Shown in pieces: positions 41,201 to 55,008 of a DNA stretch of 64,000 nucleotides. The stretch spans positions 620,001-684,000 of the forward strand of contig NZ_JABBNT010000001.1 in the NCBI RefSeq assembly GCF_012926505.1, given 5' to 3'. How positions within the stretch are numbered: the first letter of the stretch is position 1; each line of letters starts with the position of its first letter. This DNA comes from Pacificispira spongiicola. GTDB taxonomy: Bacteria > Pseudomonadota > Alphaproteobacteria > UBA8366 > Aestuariispiraceae. The notes under the pieces were generated by a model. It was not told the origin of the DNA, ran no database searches, and was given only the letters and a program-made list of their open reading frames with translations. Position numbers and translations under genes: made by a program.

Positions 41201-42001
41201 ATGACCAGACTGAGCGGCAAGATCGCGTTCGTCACCGGCGGGCGCGGTGGTATCGGGCGGGCAATCTGTGCCCGTTTCATTGCGGAGGGGGCGACGGTCT
41301 ACGCCGCCGACATCTCCCCCGGCGGCTCGCTGGAAAGCGAAGACGACGACGGCACGCATTTCGTCCCGCTGGATGTGACCCAGGAATCCCAAGCGATCTC
41401 TGCCATGACCCGCGTCGAACAGGAACAGGGGAAACTGGATATCCTGGTGAACGCCGCCGGGATCGAAATCGAACATACGATTGAGGAGACGAGCCTGGAG
41501 GACTGGAACCGGATTTTCGCGATCAATGTGACCGGCACCTTCCTGACCGCAAAATACGCCCTGCCCCTGTTACGCAAATCGGCAACGGACCGTCCCTTGG
41601 GTCCGTCCATCGTCAATTTCGGTTCCTATGACGGCTTCATCGCCGATCCGGGCCTTGCCGCCTATTGCGCGACAAAGGGTGCCGTGCACGCCCTGACCCG
41701 GGCGATGGCCTGCGATCATGGACCGGAAGGCATCCGCGTCAACGCGATCTGTCCCGGCTATGTCGATACCCCGATGCTGCGCAGTTTCTTCGGCGGGGCG
41801 GGTTCCGGTGCAGGCGGCGCGTCGCTGGAAAATGTGTTGGCGCCGGTAAAGGATGTCCATCCGACCCGGACTTGCGGAAAGCCGGAGGATATCGCCAATC
41901 TCGTCCTCTGGTTGGCATCGGATGAGGCCCGGTATGCCTCCGGTCAATTATGGGTGCTGGACGGCGGACTATCCGCCCAGGTTCAGCAGATGCGGTTCTA
42001 A
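41201..42001 (+). CDS. Short-chain dehydrogenase/reductase
   Basis: A 266-residue classical SDR. The cofactor motif is VTGGRGGIGRAI, the NAG motif VNAAGIEIEH, the active site Ser in NFGSYDG and Tyr-x-x-x-Lys in AAYCATKGAVHALTR. Acidic residue Asp at the end of strand 2 (ADISPGG) suggests NAD+ preference. GGGAGAG is 6 bases upstream. It follows the Rieske gene by 22 bases and should oxidise a hydroxyl created or exposed in the pathway. Substrate is unknown. Confidence 0.85.
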   Translation: MTRLSGKIAFVTGGRGGIGRAICARFIAEGATVYAADISPGGSLESEDDDGTHFVPLDVTQESQAISAMTRVEQEQGKLDILVNAAGIEIEHTIEETSLEDWNRIFAINVTGTFLTAKYALPLLRKSATDRPLGPSIVNFGSYDGFIADPGLAAYCATKGAVHALTRAMACDHGPEGIRVNAICPGYVDTPMLRSFFGGAGSGAGGASLENVLAPVKDVHPTRTCGKPEDIANLVLWLASDEARYASGQLWVLDGGLSAQVQQMRF

Positions 42002-42039
42002 CCCCGATGCAAGAGTGGATACGAAGGGATGAAACGAAA

Positions 42040-42783
42040 ATGACGAAAATCGCGATTGTGACCGGCGGCGGGCGCGGCATCGGGCGCGCCATCGTCGACC
42101 GCCTTGTCCGGGACGGCTATTCGGTTTTGACCTGCGGCCGGGGCGACCGCCCGGACGATCTGCCGGTTGCGGTCGATTGGGTTGCCGCGGATGTATCGAT
42201 TCCGGCACAGGCCGCAATGGTGGCAAGCGCGGCGGCGGAGAAAGGCCCGGTCACGCTGCTGGTCAACAATGCGGGCGTACAGGTCGAAAAGACCGTGACC
42301 GACAGCACGGACGACGATTGGGACCTCGTCATCGGCGTCAATTGCCGGGGCGTTTTCAATATGTGCCGGGCGGTTCTGCCGGGCATGACCGATATGGGCG
42401 GGTCGATCGTCAATATCGGGTCGATTTCCGGTACTGTCTCCGACCCATCCATGGCGCTGTATAACGCGTCAAAGGCCTTCGTCCATGGCTTGACCCGATC
42501 CATCGCCGCGGATCACGGCCCGACGGTCCGATGCAATGCAATCCTGCCCGGATGGATCATGACCGCGATGGTGGACGACGCCTTCGCGCTGGCCCGGGAC
42601 CCGGCGGCCGCGAAACAGGATGCCCTGGCGCGCATCCCCGTCGGTCGTTTCGGCACGCCGGACGACATCGCCAATACCGTAAGCTGGCTTGCCGGGGCCG
42701 AGTCGGCCTACGTTTCAGGCCAATGCTTCACCATCGACGGGGGACTGACGGCAGTATCCCCCCTGCAACCGGGATTGTTCTGA
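42040..42783 (+). CDS. Short-chain dehydrogenase/reductase
   Basis: A 247-residue SDR with VTGGGRGIGRAI, NNAGVQVEKT, catalytic Ser in NIGSISGTV and Tyr-x-x-x-Lys in ALYNASKAFVHGL. The end of strand 2 reads CGRGDRPDDL, with Arg and without the acidic residue, which favours NADP(H), in contrast to the SDR before it. It begins 38 bases after that SDR. The stop overlaps the next start by one base, so it is coupled to the carnitine-dehydrogenase-like gene. Two SDRs with different cofactor preference in one operon suggest two steps rather than redundancy. Confidence 0.83.
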   Translation: MTKIAIVTGGGRGIGRAIVDRLVRDGYSVLTCGRGDRPDDLPVAVDWVAADVSIPAQAAMVASAAAEKGPVTLLVNNAGVQVEKTVTDSTDDDWDLVIGVNCRGVFNMCRAVLPGMTDMGGSIVNIGSISGTVSDPSMALYNASKAFVHGLTRSIAADHGPTVRCNAILPGWIMTAMVDDAFALARDPAAAKQDALARIPVGRFGTPDDIANTVSWLAGAESAYVSGQCFTIDGGLTAVSPLQPGLF

Positions 42784-43721
42784 TGACGGATTTCGCACAT
42801 ACGGCCTGCCTCGGCGCGGGCGTTATCGGGGCCAGTTGGACCGCCCTGTTCCTGGCCTCCGGTCGCAGTGTCGCGGTCTATGACCCTTCGGATCGCGCGG
42901 AAGCAACGGTTCGTGCCTATATCGACGCGGCATGGCCGACCCTGGACGACTTGGGACTGGTCCAAGGCGGCGACCCGGATGCCGTGAGTTTCCACAAGAC
43001 GCCCGCCGAAGCCATTGCCGGGGCCAAGTTCATTCAGGAAAGCGTCCCGGAACAGATCGCCATCAAGCACAACCTGTTCGCGGCAATTGAAGACGCCTTG
43101 GACGCCGACGCCGTGGTTGCCTCCTCCGCTTCCGGTCTGACCCTGTCGGAAATGCAGGCCGGATGGCGCGATCCGTCGCGTTTCGTCCTGGGCCACCCCT
43201 TCAACCCGCCGCATCTGATCCCGCTTGTGGAGGTGATGGGCAATGCACGAACCGGCGACGGCGTCGTGGAAGCCGCTGAACGGTTCTACAAATCCGTCGG
43301 CAAGGTGACGATCCGGGTGCATAAGGAAGTCCCCGGCCATGTCGCCAACCGCCTGCAAGCCGCAATCTGGCGGGAAGCGATCCATTTGGTGAAGGAAGGC
43401 GTGGCGAGTGTCGAAGATGTCGATACCGCGGTCTGGGCGGGACCCGGCCTGCGCTGGGCCGCGATGGGACCGACACTGCTGTTCCATCTGGGCGCGGGCG
43501 AAGGCGGGCTGGAAGAATTCTGCCGCCGCTACACGCCCAGCTTCAATCGCTGGTGGGACGATCTGGGCGTTTTGCATATGGACCAGGACGCCGCCGATCT
43601 GATGACCAAGGGGGTCGCGGCGGAAACGCAAGGATCGACCACGGCGGAACTGTCGGCGCAGCGCGATAAGCTGATTTCCGCGATCCAACAAGCGACAGCC
43701 GGACTTCGGAACCGCGATTAG
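42783..43721 (+). CDS. L-carnitine dehydrogenase-like / 3-hydroxyacyl-CoA dehydrogenase-family enzyme
   Basis: A 312-residue NAD-dependent dehydrogenase with GAGVIGASWTALFLASG (residues 10-26), ASSASGLTLSEMQ and GHPFNPPHLIPLVEVM, the catalytic His-containing motif of the 3-hydroxyacyl-CoA dehydrogenase family. The length and the C-terminal domain (WAGPGLRWAAMGPTLLFHLGAGEGG) match stand-alone carnitine 3-dehydrogenase and L-gulonate dehydrogenase rather than acyl-CoA enzymes. It would oxidise a beta-hydroxy acid, which in this context could be carnitine or a related betaine. It is the last gene of the amine operon; the next gene is convergent and ends 3 bases after it. Confidence 0.8.
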   Translation: MTDFAHTACLGAGVIGASWTALFLASGRSVAVYDPSDRAEATVRAYIDAAWPTLDDLGLVQGGDPDAVSFHKTPAEAIAGAKFIQESVPEQIAIKHNLFAAIEDALDADAVVASSASGLTLSEMQAGWRDPSRFVLGHPFNPPHLIPLVEVMGNARTGDGVVEAAERFYKSVGKVTIRVHKEVPGHVANRLQAAIWREAIHLVKEGVASVEDVDTAVWAGPGLRWAAMGPTLLFHLGAGEGGLEEFCRRYTPSFNRWWDDLGVLHMDQDAADLMTKGVAAETQGSTTAELSAQRDKLISAIQQATAGLRNRD

Positions 43722-43723
43722 GA

Positions 43724-45133
43724 TTAGGAAAACGAATAAGGCAGGATGGTCCGGCTGTTGACGTCGACCGTCAGCCCCGCCTTCAACGGAGGCACCGACC
43801 GTTGCGGACAGGCCGGGCGTTCGCAAATCCGACAGGAAATCCCGATCGGGTCATAGGCGGACCGGCTGGTGAGATCCAACCCGTCGGCATAGACGAAATC
43901 GCCCGCATAGGTGACCTCGCACCCGACCGCGATGGCATAGCGTCGATGCGGGGCGTTGAAGCCGCCGCCCGCCTTCGTCAATTCCGTCGCGACCGACAGG
44001 TATCGGACACCGTCCGGCGTTTCCGCCAATTGCCGGATGAACTGCCCGGTCGATTCGAATGCCTGATGCACATTCCATAGGGGACAGGCCCCGCCGAAAC
44101 GGGCGAATTGCAATTTCGCGGCACTGTGTCGTTTGGTGATGTTCCCCGCCCGGTCGATCCGCGCGAAAAAGACGGGAATGCCCTTTGCCCCCGGCCGTTG
44201 CAGCGTGCTGAGCCTGTGGGCAACCTGTTCGATACTGGCGCCGAAGCGGGCGGAGAGAAGCTCCAGATCGTGGCGTAGCTCCTTCGCCGCCCCCAGAAAG
44301 GTCTGATACGGCAGCATCAGGGCGCCCGCGAAGTAATTGAAAAGACCGACCCGACAGATTTCCGTCGCACCAGGGGACCGGAACCCCGCCCCGGCGGCGA
44401 TCCGATCGACGATCGCGGCGGTTTCCAATTCCGCGATCTGGAAAGCGGTCTGGAAGGACCGGGTCGCGGCGGGAAGATAGGCATTCAGGTATAAAAGCTC
44501 CGCCGACGGATCGTAACGCCGGATCAGCATCGGGTCCGACGCGCGGGCAAGCCTGATCCCGTGGGCAGTTTCCAAATGACGCGCCAGGGCAGCGGCACTC
44601 TCGCCTTCCGTCAGGCCGATCTTCGCGGCCAAGGCTTCCGCCGCCGTGTCCAATTCATGGATATAGTTATCAACGAAGTGAAAGAAGTCGCGCACCTCCT
44701 CATAAACCGTCGGTTCGGCGGCGGACATGCGATGCCCAACCGTATCGTCCAGGCTGGCCAGTTGTTCGCTGCTGCGCCGATAGGCCTGATGACAGGTGAT
44801 CAGCGCTCGCGCCAGATCCGGTGCGTTCTGGACGATCAGTTTCATTTCCTGAAGGTTCGCGCTGTAGCCGTCAAACAGTGGGTCGGCCAGGGCCTCCGAC
44901 AAGGCCGACATCAGCCGGTCGCCGTCACCTTGCGAGAATTCCGCCAGATCGATCTGGAAACGGTCCGCCAGCGCCAGCAGGACAGACGCGGAAACAGGAC
45001 GTTGGTTGTTTTCGATCTGATTGAGGTAGCTGGCGGAAATACCCAGACGTTCCGCGAATTTCTGCTGCGTCATATCGACGGACTGACGCAGGTCGCGGAT
45101 TTTCCGACCGAGATAGAGCTTTGGCAGAGACAT
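43724..45133 (-). CDS. pccR: ScfR-family acyl-CoA-responsive regulator PccR
   Basis: A 469-residue XRE-type regulator. Residues about 8-65 are the helix-turn-helix ([30 protein letters not shown]), followed by a DUF955 (ImmA/IrrE-like) region lacking HExxH and a C-terminal DUF2083 part with the conserved cysteines [12 protein letters not shown]. This is the architecture of PccR of Rhodobacter sphaeroides, which controls propionyl-CoA carboxylase. Here it is divergent from bioY-pccB-pccA-mcmA. The ATG at 45133 (not the TTG at 45139) has no ribosome site. Three TTTGCAAA-like boxes overlap its start, which predicts autoregulation. Confidence 0.87.
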   Translation of the reverse strand: MSLPKLYLGRKIRDLRQSVDMTQQKFAERLGISASYLNQIENNQRPVSASVLLALADRFQIDLAEFSQGDGDRLMSALSEALADPLFDGYSANLQEMKLIVQNAPDLARALITCHQAYRRSSEQLASLDDTVGHRMSAAEPTVYEEVRDFFHFVDNYIHELDTAAEALAAKIGLTEGESAAALARHLETAHGIRLARASDPMLIRRYDPSAELLYLNAYLPAATRSFQTAFQIAELETAAIVDRIAAGAGFRSPGATEICRVGLFNYFAGALMLPYQTFLGAAKELRHDLELLSARFGASIEQVAHRLSTLQRPGAKGIPVFFARIDRAGNITKRHSAAKLQFARFGGACPLWNVHQAFESTGQFIRQLAETPDGVRYLSVATELTKAGGGFNAPHRRYAIAVGCEVTYAGDFVYADGLDLTSRSAYDPIGISCRICERPACPQRSVPPLKAGLTVDVNSRTILPYSFS

Positions 45134-45162
45134 TCGCAAATTCGCAAAAATTAATTTGCAAA
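45133..45162. promoter_or_regulatory. Three TTTGCAAA-like boxes, probable PccR operator
   Basis: TTCGCAAA (45133-45140), TTCGCAAA (45141-45148) and the perfect palindrome TTTGCAAA (45155-45162), between pccR and bioY. The PccR site in Rhodobacter sphaeroides is, as I recall it, a pair of TTTGCAAA words. Here the first box contains part of the pccR start codon. Confidence 0.7.
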
Positions 45163-45253
45163 TTTATACATCATGCATTCACACCCGTTCAACCATTTAT
45201 GTTTTTCCCGGCACAGGCTACGCGGAACCGGATACTTTTGCGGGAGACCCGAT

Positions 45254-45834
45254 ATGACATTGTTCCAGGCCATCGCCGACCGGCGCGACATGCCGAAATA
45301 CGCGATCGACACGGTTGCGATCGTGACCGCCGTCACCTTGCTGATCCTGACCGCCAAGACCTCCGTACCGTTTTATCCTGTACCGATGACATTGCAGACC
45401 CTAGCAGTGATCGGGATTGGCCTCGCCCTCGGCCCCGTTCGCGGAGTGGCTGCCCTGGTCGTCTATCTGGGCCTGGGCGCGGCTGGGTATCCCGTCTTTT
45501 CCGGCACCCCGGAAAAAGGCATCGGCCTCGCCTATATGGCCGGACCGACGGGCGGCTATCTGGTCGGATATGTCCCCGCCATTCTGATCAGCGGCTGGGC
45601 GGCCCTGCGCGGTTGGGACCGGAATATCCTGGCGACCCTTGCGACGGCGCTGCTGGCCGGGGCGGTTCTTTATATCCCCGGTCTCTTGTGGCTCGGCGTG
45701 CTGATCGGCTTCGACAAGCCCGTGCTGGAATACGGCCTGTATCCCTTCATCCTCGGCGATGTGGTGAAGGCCGCGCTGGCCGCCCTCGCCGTACCTGCCG
45801 TCTGGCGATTGCTGACTGTGAAGGGAGACGCCTG

Positions 45835-45835
<1 letters not shown>
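45254..45835 (+). CDS. bioY: Biotin transporter S-component BioY
   Basis: A 193-residue membrane protein with about six hydrophobic segments. It has the BioY motifs [24 protein letters not shown] near segment 2 and [19 protein letters not shown] for the biotin site. It takes up biotin alone or with the ECF energising module, which is not in this window. The start at 45254 has GGGAGA upstream; an earlier in-frame start at 45173 would run through the operator region. Its stop overlaps the pccB start (TGATG), so biotin uptake is coupled to production of the biotin enzyme PccA. Confidence 0.92.
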
Positions 45836-47367
<1,532 letters not shown>

Positions 47368-47378
47368 GGCCGACCGAC

Positions 47379-49400
<2,022 letters not shown>

Positions 49401-49418
49401 GTCCGGGAGGAACCGACA

Positions 49419-51557
49419 ATGACCGATAAGATGGCAGATTGGCGTGCCCTTGCGGAGAAGGAAACCAAGGGTAAATCCGTCGATGACCTGACCTGGGACA
49501 CCCCGGAAGGGATCGCCGTCAAACCGGTCTATACCGCCGAGGACCTGGACGGGATCGACGGGTTGGACAGCATGCCCGGCCAGGCGCCCTTCCTGCGCGG
49601 GCCACGGGCGACAATGTATACCGGTCGCCCCTGGACCATCCGGCAGTATGCGGGTTTTTCAACGGCGGAGGCGTCCAACGCCTTTTACCGCAAGGCGCTG
49701 GCCGCCGGTCAGCAGGGTGTTTCCGTCGCCTTCGATCTGGCGACCCATCGCGGCTATGACAGCGATCATCCGCGCGTGGAAGGCGATGTCGGCAAGGCAG
49801 GCGTCGCCATCGATTCCGTCGAGGATATGAAAATCCTGTTCGACCAGATCCCGCTGGAATCCGTGTCCGTTTCCATGACCATGAACGGGGCCGTCATCCC
49901 GATCCTGGCGAATTTCATCGTCGCGGGGGAAGAACAGGGCGTGTCGCGCGACAAGCTGTCGGGCACGATCCAGAACGACATCCTGAAAGAATTCATGGTC
50001 CGCAATACCTACATCTATCCGCCCGAACCATCGATGCGGATCATCGCGGATATCATCGAATACACGGCGCAGGAGATGCCGAAGTTCAATTCCATCTCCA
50101 TTTCCGGGTATCACATGCAGGAAGCCGGGGCGACGCTGGTCCAGGAACTGGCCTTCACCCTGGCGGACGGGCGGGAATATGTCCGCGCCGCGCTGAAGAA
50201 GGGGTTGGATGTCGACGTCTTCGCCGGACGCCTTTCCTTCTTCTTCGCCATCGGCATGAACTTCTTCATGGAAGCGGCGAAACTGCGCGCGGCGCGCCTG
50301 CTGTGGACGCGCATCATGCAGGAATTCGCACCGAAGAAACCATCCTCCCTGATGCTGCGCACCCATTGCCAAACCTCCGGCGTGTCGTTGCAGGAACAGG
50401 ACCCCTACAACAATATCGTCCGCACGGCCTTCGAGGCGATGAGCGCGGTTCTGGGGGGCACGCAATCCCTGCACACCAATTCCTTCGATGAGGCAATCGC
50501 CCTGCCGACGGAATTTTCGGCGCGGATCGCCCGCAACACGCAGTTGATCCTGCAGCACGAAACCGGCATCACCCGCGTCGTCGATCCGCTGGCCGGGTCC
50601 TACTATGTCGAAAGCCTGACCAACGATCTGGCCGAAAAAGCCTGGGCGCTGATCGAAGAGATCCAAGGTCTGGGCGGCATGACGAAGGCGGTGGAATCCG
50701 GTCTGCCGAAACGCCTGATCGAGGAAGCGGCAACCCGCCGGCAAGCCGCCGTCGATCGCGGCGAAGACGTGATCGTCGGCGTCAACAAGTACCAATTGGA
50801 AACCGAAGAAGAGATCGACATCCTGGACATCGACAACCGGGCGGTTCGGGAGTCTCAAATCCGTCGCTTGGAACAGGTGAAACGCCAGCGCAATGCCGCA
50901 GCGGTCGATGCGGCGCTGTCCGCCCTGCGGGAGGCCGCTGCCTCCGGCACCGGCAATATTCTCGAATTCGCGGTGGACGCGGCCCGCGCGCGGGCCACGG
51001 TGGGCGAAATTTCCGACGCCCTGCGCGACGCCTTCGGGGATCATCATGCGGTGCCGCGCGTCGTTCATGACGTCTATGGCGCGTCCTATGACGGCGATCC
51101 GGAATACCAGACGCTGGTCGACCGGTTGGGCGAGATGACCAAGACCGCCGGGACGCAGCCCAAGATCATGATCGCGAAACTGGGTCAGGACGGCCATGAC
51201 CGTGGCGCGAAGGTCATCGCCTCCGCCTTCGGCGATATCGGCTTCGACGTGCTCGCCGGACCGCTGTTCCAAACGCCGGAGGAAGCGGCGGCGCTCGCGG
51301 TCGACAGCAAGGTCGATGTCGTCGGCATGTCCTCCCTCGCCGCCGGGCACAAGACGCTGGCCCCACAACTGGTGCAGGCCCTGAAAAGCCGCAGCGACAG
51401 GGACATCATCGTCGTGGTCGGCGGCGTCATCCCGCGTCAGGACTATCAGTTCCTGCTGGATGCCGGGGTCTCCGCCGTGTTCGGGCCGGGAACGAATGTC
51501 CTGGACTCAGCGCGGGCCGTCCTCGACCTGCTGGAAGGCAAGAAACGGAACGTCTAA
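49419..51557 (+). CDS. mcmA: Methylmalonyl-CoA mutase, homodimeric type
   Basis: A 712-residue adenosylcobalamin mutase that makes succinyl-CoA from (R)-methylmalonyl-CoA. The catalytic barrel has [23 protein letters not shown] and [17 protein letters not shown]. The C-terminal cobalamin domain has the base-off motif [12 protein letters not shown] (Asp-x-His-x-x-Gly). GGGAGG precedes the ATG by 7 bases. With pccBA it completes propionyl-CoA to the citric-acid cycle, except that neither the epimerase nor the MeaB chaperone is in this window. Its stop codon overlaps that of the convergent LysR gene. Confidence 0.96.
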   Translation: MTDKMADWRALAEKETKGKSVDDLTWDTPEGIAVKPVYTAEDLDGIDGLDSMPGQAPFLRGPRATMYTGRPWTIRQYAGFSTAEASNAFYRKALAAGQQGVSVAFDLATHRGYDSDHPRVEGDVGKAGVAIDSVEDMKILFDQIPLESVSVSMTMNGAVIPILANFIVAGEEQGVSRDKLSGTIQNDILKEFMVRNTYIYPPEPSMRIIADIIEYTAQEMPKFNSISISGYHMQEAGATLVQELAFTLADGREYVRAALKKGLDVDVFAGRLSFFFAIGMNFFMEAAKLRAARLLWTRIMQEFAPKKPSSLMLRTHCQTSGVSLQEQDPYNNIVRTAFEAMSAVLGGTQSLHTNSFDEAIALPTEFSARIARNTQLILQHETGITRVVDPLAGSYYVESLTNDLAEKAWALIEEIQGLGGMTKAVESGLPKRLIEEAATRRQAAVDRGEDVIVGVNKYQLETEEEIDILDIDNRAVRESQIRRLEQVKRQRNAAAVDAALSALREAAASGTGNILEFAVDAARARATVGEISDALRDAFGDHHAVPRVVHDVYGASYDGDPEYQTLVDRLGEMTKTAGTQPKIMIAKLGQDGHDRGAKVIASAFGDIGFDVLAGPLFQTPEEAAALAVDSKVDVVGMSSLAAGHKTLAPQLVQALKSRSDRDIIVVVGGVIPRQDYQFLLDAGVSAVFGPGTNVLDSARAVLDLLEGKKRNV

Positions 51558-52465
51558 CCCGATCCCGCGCCGATATCGGTCGAAATTTCGCGCAGCAGCC
51601 AGTCGCGAAAGGCGATAATCGGGCCATGGGTCAGGGCGCGTTCCGGCAGGATCAGGGAATAGTGATCGCCGGTGGCGAAACGCCGGTCGGACGCCAGACA
51701 CAAAGTCCCTGCCTTCAAAGCCTCCGTCACCAAGAGTTCCGGCACGATGCCGACACCCAGCCCGGCAATCGCGGCATCGATCATCATGTCGAAATGATCG
51801 AACCGCGCGCCCCGCAGGATATGCCGGGGATCGATATCGCTTTCCCGGAACCAGTCGAGCCATAGGGTCGGCCGCGTCGATTGCTGCAAGAGCGGCAGGG
51901 TCAACAGGTCTTCCGTCGATAGGGTGCTGCGCGCGCCCAGCAACCGGGGCGATACGATGGTCACCAGCGTTTCGGTGAAGATCGGTTCCGCGACGGCGCC
52001 GGGGACTTCATGCTGGGATCGCATAATTGCCAGATCGTAGGGTTCCTCGCGAAAGTCCACGGGATGCAGGCGGGCCGATATATCGACCCCCACGCCCGGC
52101 ATTTCCCGCACCAATCCCGGCAGGCGGGGGATCAGCCAACTGCGCCCGAAGGACGGCAGGACCGCCATGCGTAAAACGGCGCTGCTGCCGCCGAAGGCAA
52201 TCACGGCGGCGGAGGCATCGGTGAGATCGGCCAACAGCCGTTCCGCCTTGTCCAGAAACGGCGCCCCCGCATCGGACAGAACCAATCGCCGCCGCACCCG
52301 GTCGAACAGCATGACGCCCAACCGGTCTTCCAGCGATGCCAGGGACCGCGACACGGCGCTTTGCGTCCTATTTAACCTTTCCGCCGCCAACACGGTCGAT
52401 CCGTATTGCGCGCAGGCTACGAAGGCTTCCAACTCCGTCACGCTGGGAACATAGCTTTTCGACAC
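51554..52465 (-). CDS. LysR-type regulator of gcdH (GcdR-like)
   Basis: A 303-residue LTTR with helix-turn-helix [38 protein letters not shown] and the usual effector domain. The GTG at 52465 has AGGGGA about 7 bases upstream and was preferred to a TTG at 52480. It is divergent from gcdH with a 136-base gap holding an interrupted 5-base dyad (52503-52523). The arrangement is that of a glutaryl-CoA dehydrogenase regulator, with glutarate or a derivative as the probable effector. Confidence 0.86.
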   Translation of the reverse strand: MSKSYVPSVTELEAFVACAQYGSTVLAAERLNRTQSAVSRSLASLEDRLGVMLFDRVRRRLVLSDAGAPFLDKAERLLADLTDASAAVIAFGGSSAVLRMAVLPSFGRSWLIPRLPGLVREMPGVGVDISARLHPVDFREEPYDLAIMRSQHEVPGAVAEPIFTETLVTIVSPRLLGARSTLSTEDLLTLPLLQQSTRPTLWLDWFRESDIDPRHILRGARFDHFDMMIDAAIAGLGVGIVPELLVTEALKAGTLCLASDRRFATGDHYSLILPERALTHGPIIAFRDWLLREISTDIGAGSG

Positions 52466-52502
52466 GCGGACTCCCCTCAAACCACCCCGCCATCTTATAA
52501 CA

Positions 52503-52523
52503 TTTTCTCATAGAAGAAGAAAA
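52503..52523. promoter_or_regulatory. LysR-box-like interrupted dyad between LysR and gcdH
   Basis: TTTTC (52503-52507) and GAAAA (52519-52523) are exact inverse complements separated by 11 bases, in an AT-rich stretch of an otherwise GC-rich gap. Spacing fits an LTTR site. The AT richness makes chance similarity possible. Confidence 0.35.
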
Positions 52524-52601
52524 ATAAGTCGTTTTCCAAACACCCCTTCCAAGGTCTACACTCCCATCCGATTTCAAAACATCCCATATGAGGAAATTCC
52601 C

Positions 52602-53816
52602 ATGACCGAACCGCTGAAAGCCAAAGAACGCCCGGAGCTGTCCGCCTTTTCCTGGGAAGACCCGTTCCTCCTCGACAGTCAGCTTGAGGAAGAAGAGCGG
52701 ATGATCCGCGATTCCGCGCAAGCCTTCGCGCAGGACAAGCTGATGCCGCGCGTCATCGACGCCTATGCCAATGAAGAAACGGATCCGTCGATCTTCGCCG
52801 AAATGGGCGAATTGGGGCTGCTGGGCGTCACGGTGCCGGAAGCATACGGCGGGATCGGTGCCTCTTACGTTTCCTACGGCCTTGTGGCGCGCGAAGTCGA
52901 ACGCATCGATTCCGGCTACCGTTCCATGATGTCGGTGCAGTCCAGCCTCGTCATGTATCCGATCTATGCCTACGGCTCCGAAGAACAGCGGATGAAATAT
53001 CTGCCGAAACTGGCGTCGGGCGAATGGATCGGCTGCTTCGGTCTGACCGAACCGGATGCCGGGTCCGATCCGGCGGGCATGAAGACCGTCGCGAAGAAAA
53101 GCGACGGCGGCTATGTCCTGAACGGCTCCAAAATGTGGATTTCCAACGCCCCCATCGCGAATGTCTTCGTCGTTTGGGCGAAATCCGAAGCCCATGGCGG
53201 CAAGATCCGCGGCTTCGTCCTGGAAAAGGGCATGAAGGGCCTGTCCGCGCCGAAAATCGGCGGCAAACTGTCCCTGCGCGCCTCCATTACCGGCGAAATC
53301 GTCCTGGACAATGTCGAGGTCGGCGAAGACGCGCTGCTGCCGAATGTCGAAGGCCTGAAAGGCCCGTTCGGCTGCCTGAACCGCGCCCGTTACGGTATCG
53401 CCTGGGGCTCCATGGGGGCGGCTGAATTCTGCTGGATGCAGGCCCGCCAATATGGCCTGGACCGCAAGCAGTTCGGCAAGCCGCTGGCCGGCACCCAACT
53501 GTTCCAGAAGAAGCTGGCCGACATGCAGACGGAAATCACCCTGGGCCTACAGGCGGCGCTGCGCGTCGGGCGTCTGTTCGATGCCGGTCAGGCCGCACCG
53601 GAAATGATTTCCATGATCAAGCGCAACAACTGCGGCAAGGCCCTGGATATCGCGCGCATGGCCCGCGACATGCACGGCGGCAACGGCATTCAGATCGAAT
53701 ACCACGTCATGCGCCACGCCCAGAACCTGGAAACCGTGAATACCTATGAAGGGACCCACGACGTCCATGCGCTGATCCTGGGTAAGGCTCAGACCGGCCT
53801 GCAGGCCTTCGTCTAA
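52602..53816 (+). CDS. gcdH: Glutaryl-CoA dehydrogenase
   Basis: A 404-residue acyl-CoA dehydrogenase of the glutaryl-CoA type, which oxidises and decarboxylates glutaryl-CoA to crotonyl-CoA. GcdH marks are [47 protein letters not shown] (here [19 protein letters not shown]) and the catalytic Glu in [19 protein letters not shown] precedes the ATG. A class III CoA-transferase follows by 22 bases. It serves lysine, tryptophan or glutarate breakdown. Confidence 0.95.
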   Translation: MTEPLKAKERPELSAFSWEDPFLLDSQLEEEERMIRDSAQAFAQDKLMPRVIDAYANEETDPSIFAEMGELGLLGVTVPEAYGGIGASYVSYGLVAREVERIDSGYRSMMSVQSSLVMYPIYAYGSEEQRMKYLPKLASGEWIGCFGLTEPDAGSDPAGMKTVAKKSDGGYVLNGSKMWISNAPIANVFVVWAKSEAHGGKIRGFVLEKGMKGLSAPKIGGKLSLRASITGEIVLDNVEVGEDALLPNVEGLKGPFGCLNRARYGIAWGSMGAAEFCWMQARQYGLDRKQFGKPLAGTQLFQKKLADMQTEITLGLQAALRVGRLFDAGQAAPEMISMIKRNNCGKALDIARMARDMHGGNGIQIEYHVMRHAQNLETVNTYEGTHDVHALILGKAQTGLQAFV

Positions 53817-53838
53817 GCAGGTCATGGAATAGACCGGG

Positions 53839-55008
53839 ATGGAGGGGACGGCGGAAATATCGGGAACCAAGCCCCTGGTCGGGCTGCGCGTCGTTGAATT
53901 GGCGCGCATCCTGGCCGGGCCATGGATCGGTCAAACCTTGGCCGATCTGGGGGCCGAGGTGATCAAAGTCGAAAGCCCGGAAGGCGACGACACCCGCCGC
54001 TGGGGCCCACCCTTTGTCGATCAGCCCGACGGCAAGGGCGGCACCACGCCGGTCGCCGCCTATTTCTATTCCGCCAACCGGGGCAAGACCTCCATCACCT
54101 GCGATTTCCGCAGCCAGGACGACCTGGACCGCCTGCGCGGCCTGATCGCCGACGCGGATGTCGTGCTGGAAAACTTCAAGGTCGGCGGGCTGAAGAAATA
54201 CGGGCTGGACTATGACAGCCTGTCCAAGATCAATCCGCGCCTCGTCTATGCCTCCGTGACCGGCTTCGGCCAGACCGGGCCGCGCGCGACGCAGCCCGGA
54301 TACGATTTCCTGATCCAGGGCATGTGTGGAATCATGGACCTGACCGGGGAACCGAACGGCGAACCGCAAAAGGTCGGCGTTGCCTGGATCGACATCATTA
54401 CGGGGCTATACGGCGTCATCGGCGTGCAAGCGGCGCTTGCCGAACGGGCGCGCACCGGCCTGGGCCAACATGTCGATCTGTCCCTGCTGGATTGCGGCGT
54501 GTCCGTCCTGGCGAACCAGGCGATGAATTACCTGTTGGGCGGGGTCGTGCCGCATCGCCTGGGCAATGCCCATCCGAACATCGTCCCCTATCAGGTTTTC
54601 CCGGCGGCGGATGGCCATCTGATCGTTGCCTGCGGGAATGATCGGCAGTTCGAGAACTTCTGCCGCGTCCTGGGTTTGGACGATCTGATCGGCAACGCGG
54701 ATTACGCAACCAATCCGGCGCGTGTGGCCAACCGCGATGTTCTGGTGCCGAAGCTGGCGGAAGCAACCGCCCGTCAGACCAGGGCCGACCTGATTGCCGC
54801 CTTGGAAAACGCCGGGGTGCCGGGCGGGCCGATCAATACCGTGGCCGAAGCCCTGACCGAACCGCAGATCGTGGATCGCGGTCTGCGCGTCGACCCGGAA
54901 GGGATGGGCGGCCTGCGCACGCCCATCGCCTTTTCCCGCAGCGATCTGACGGTGGAAAAATCGGCCCCGGTTCTGGGGGGTGGGGACTGGTCCTTCAGCC
55001 CCCGTTAG
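53839..55008 (+). CDS. Class III (CaiB/BaiF) CoA-transferase, probable glutarate CoA-transferase
   Basis: A 389-residue family III CoA-transferase. The N-terminus is GLRVVELARILAGPWIGQTLADLGAEVIKVE, with the catalytic Asp in GYDFLIQGMCGIMDLTGEP (the Asp of the family motif). Located directly after gcdH, it is most likely succinyl-CoA:glutarate CoA-transferase, which feeds the dehydrogenase. This role is by context; the family also acts on carnitine, oxalate and other acids. No strong ribosome site precedes 53839. Its 3' end overlaps the convergent next gene by 4 bases. Confidence 0.87.
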   Translation: MEGTAEISGTKPLVGLRVVELARILAGPWIGQTLADLGAEVIKVESPEGDDTRRWGPPFVDQPDGKGGTTPVAAYFYSANRGKTSITCDFRSQDDLDRLRGLIADADVVLENFKVGGLKKYGLDYDSLSKINPRLVYASVTGFGQTGPRATQPGYDFLIQGMCGIMDLTGEPNGEPQKVGVAWIDIITGLYGVIGVQAALAERARTGLGQHVDLSLLDCGVSVLANQAMNYLLGGVVPHRLGNAHPNIVPYQVFPAADGHLIVACGNDRQFENFCRVLGLDDLIGNADYATNPARVANRDVLVPKLAEATARQTRADLIAALENAGVPGGPINTVAEALTEPQIVDRGLRVDPEGMGGLRTPIAFSRSDLTVEKSAPVLGGGDWSFSPR

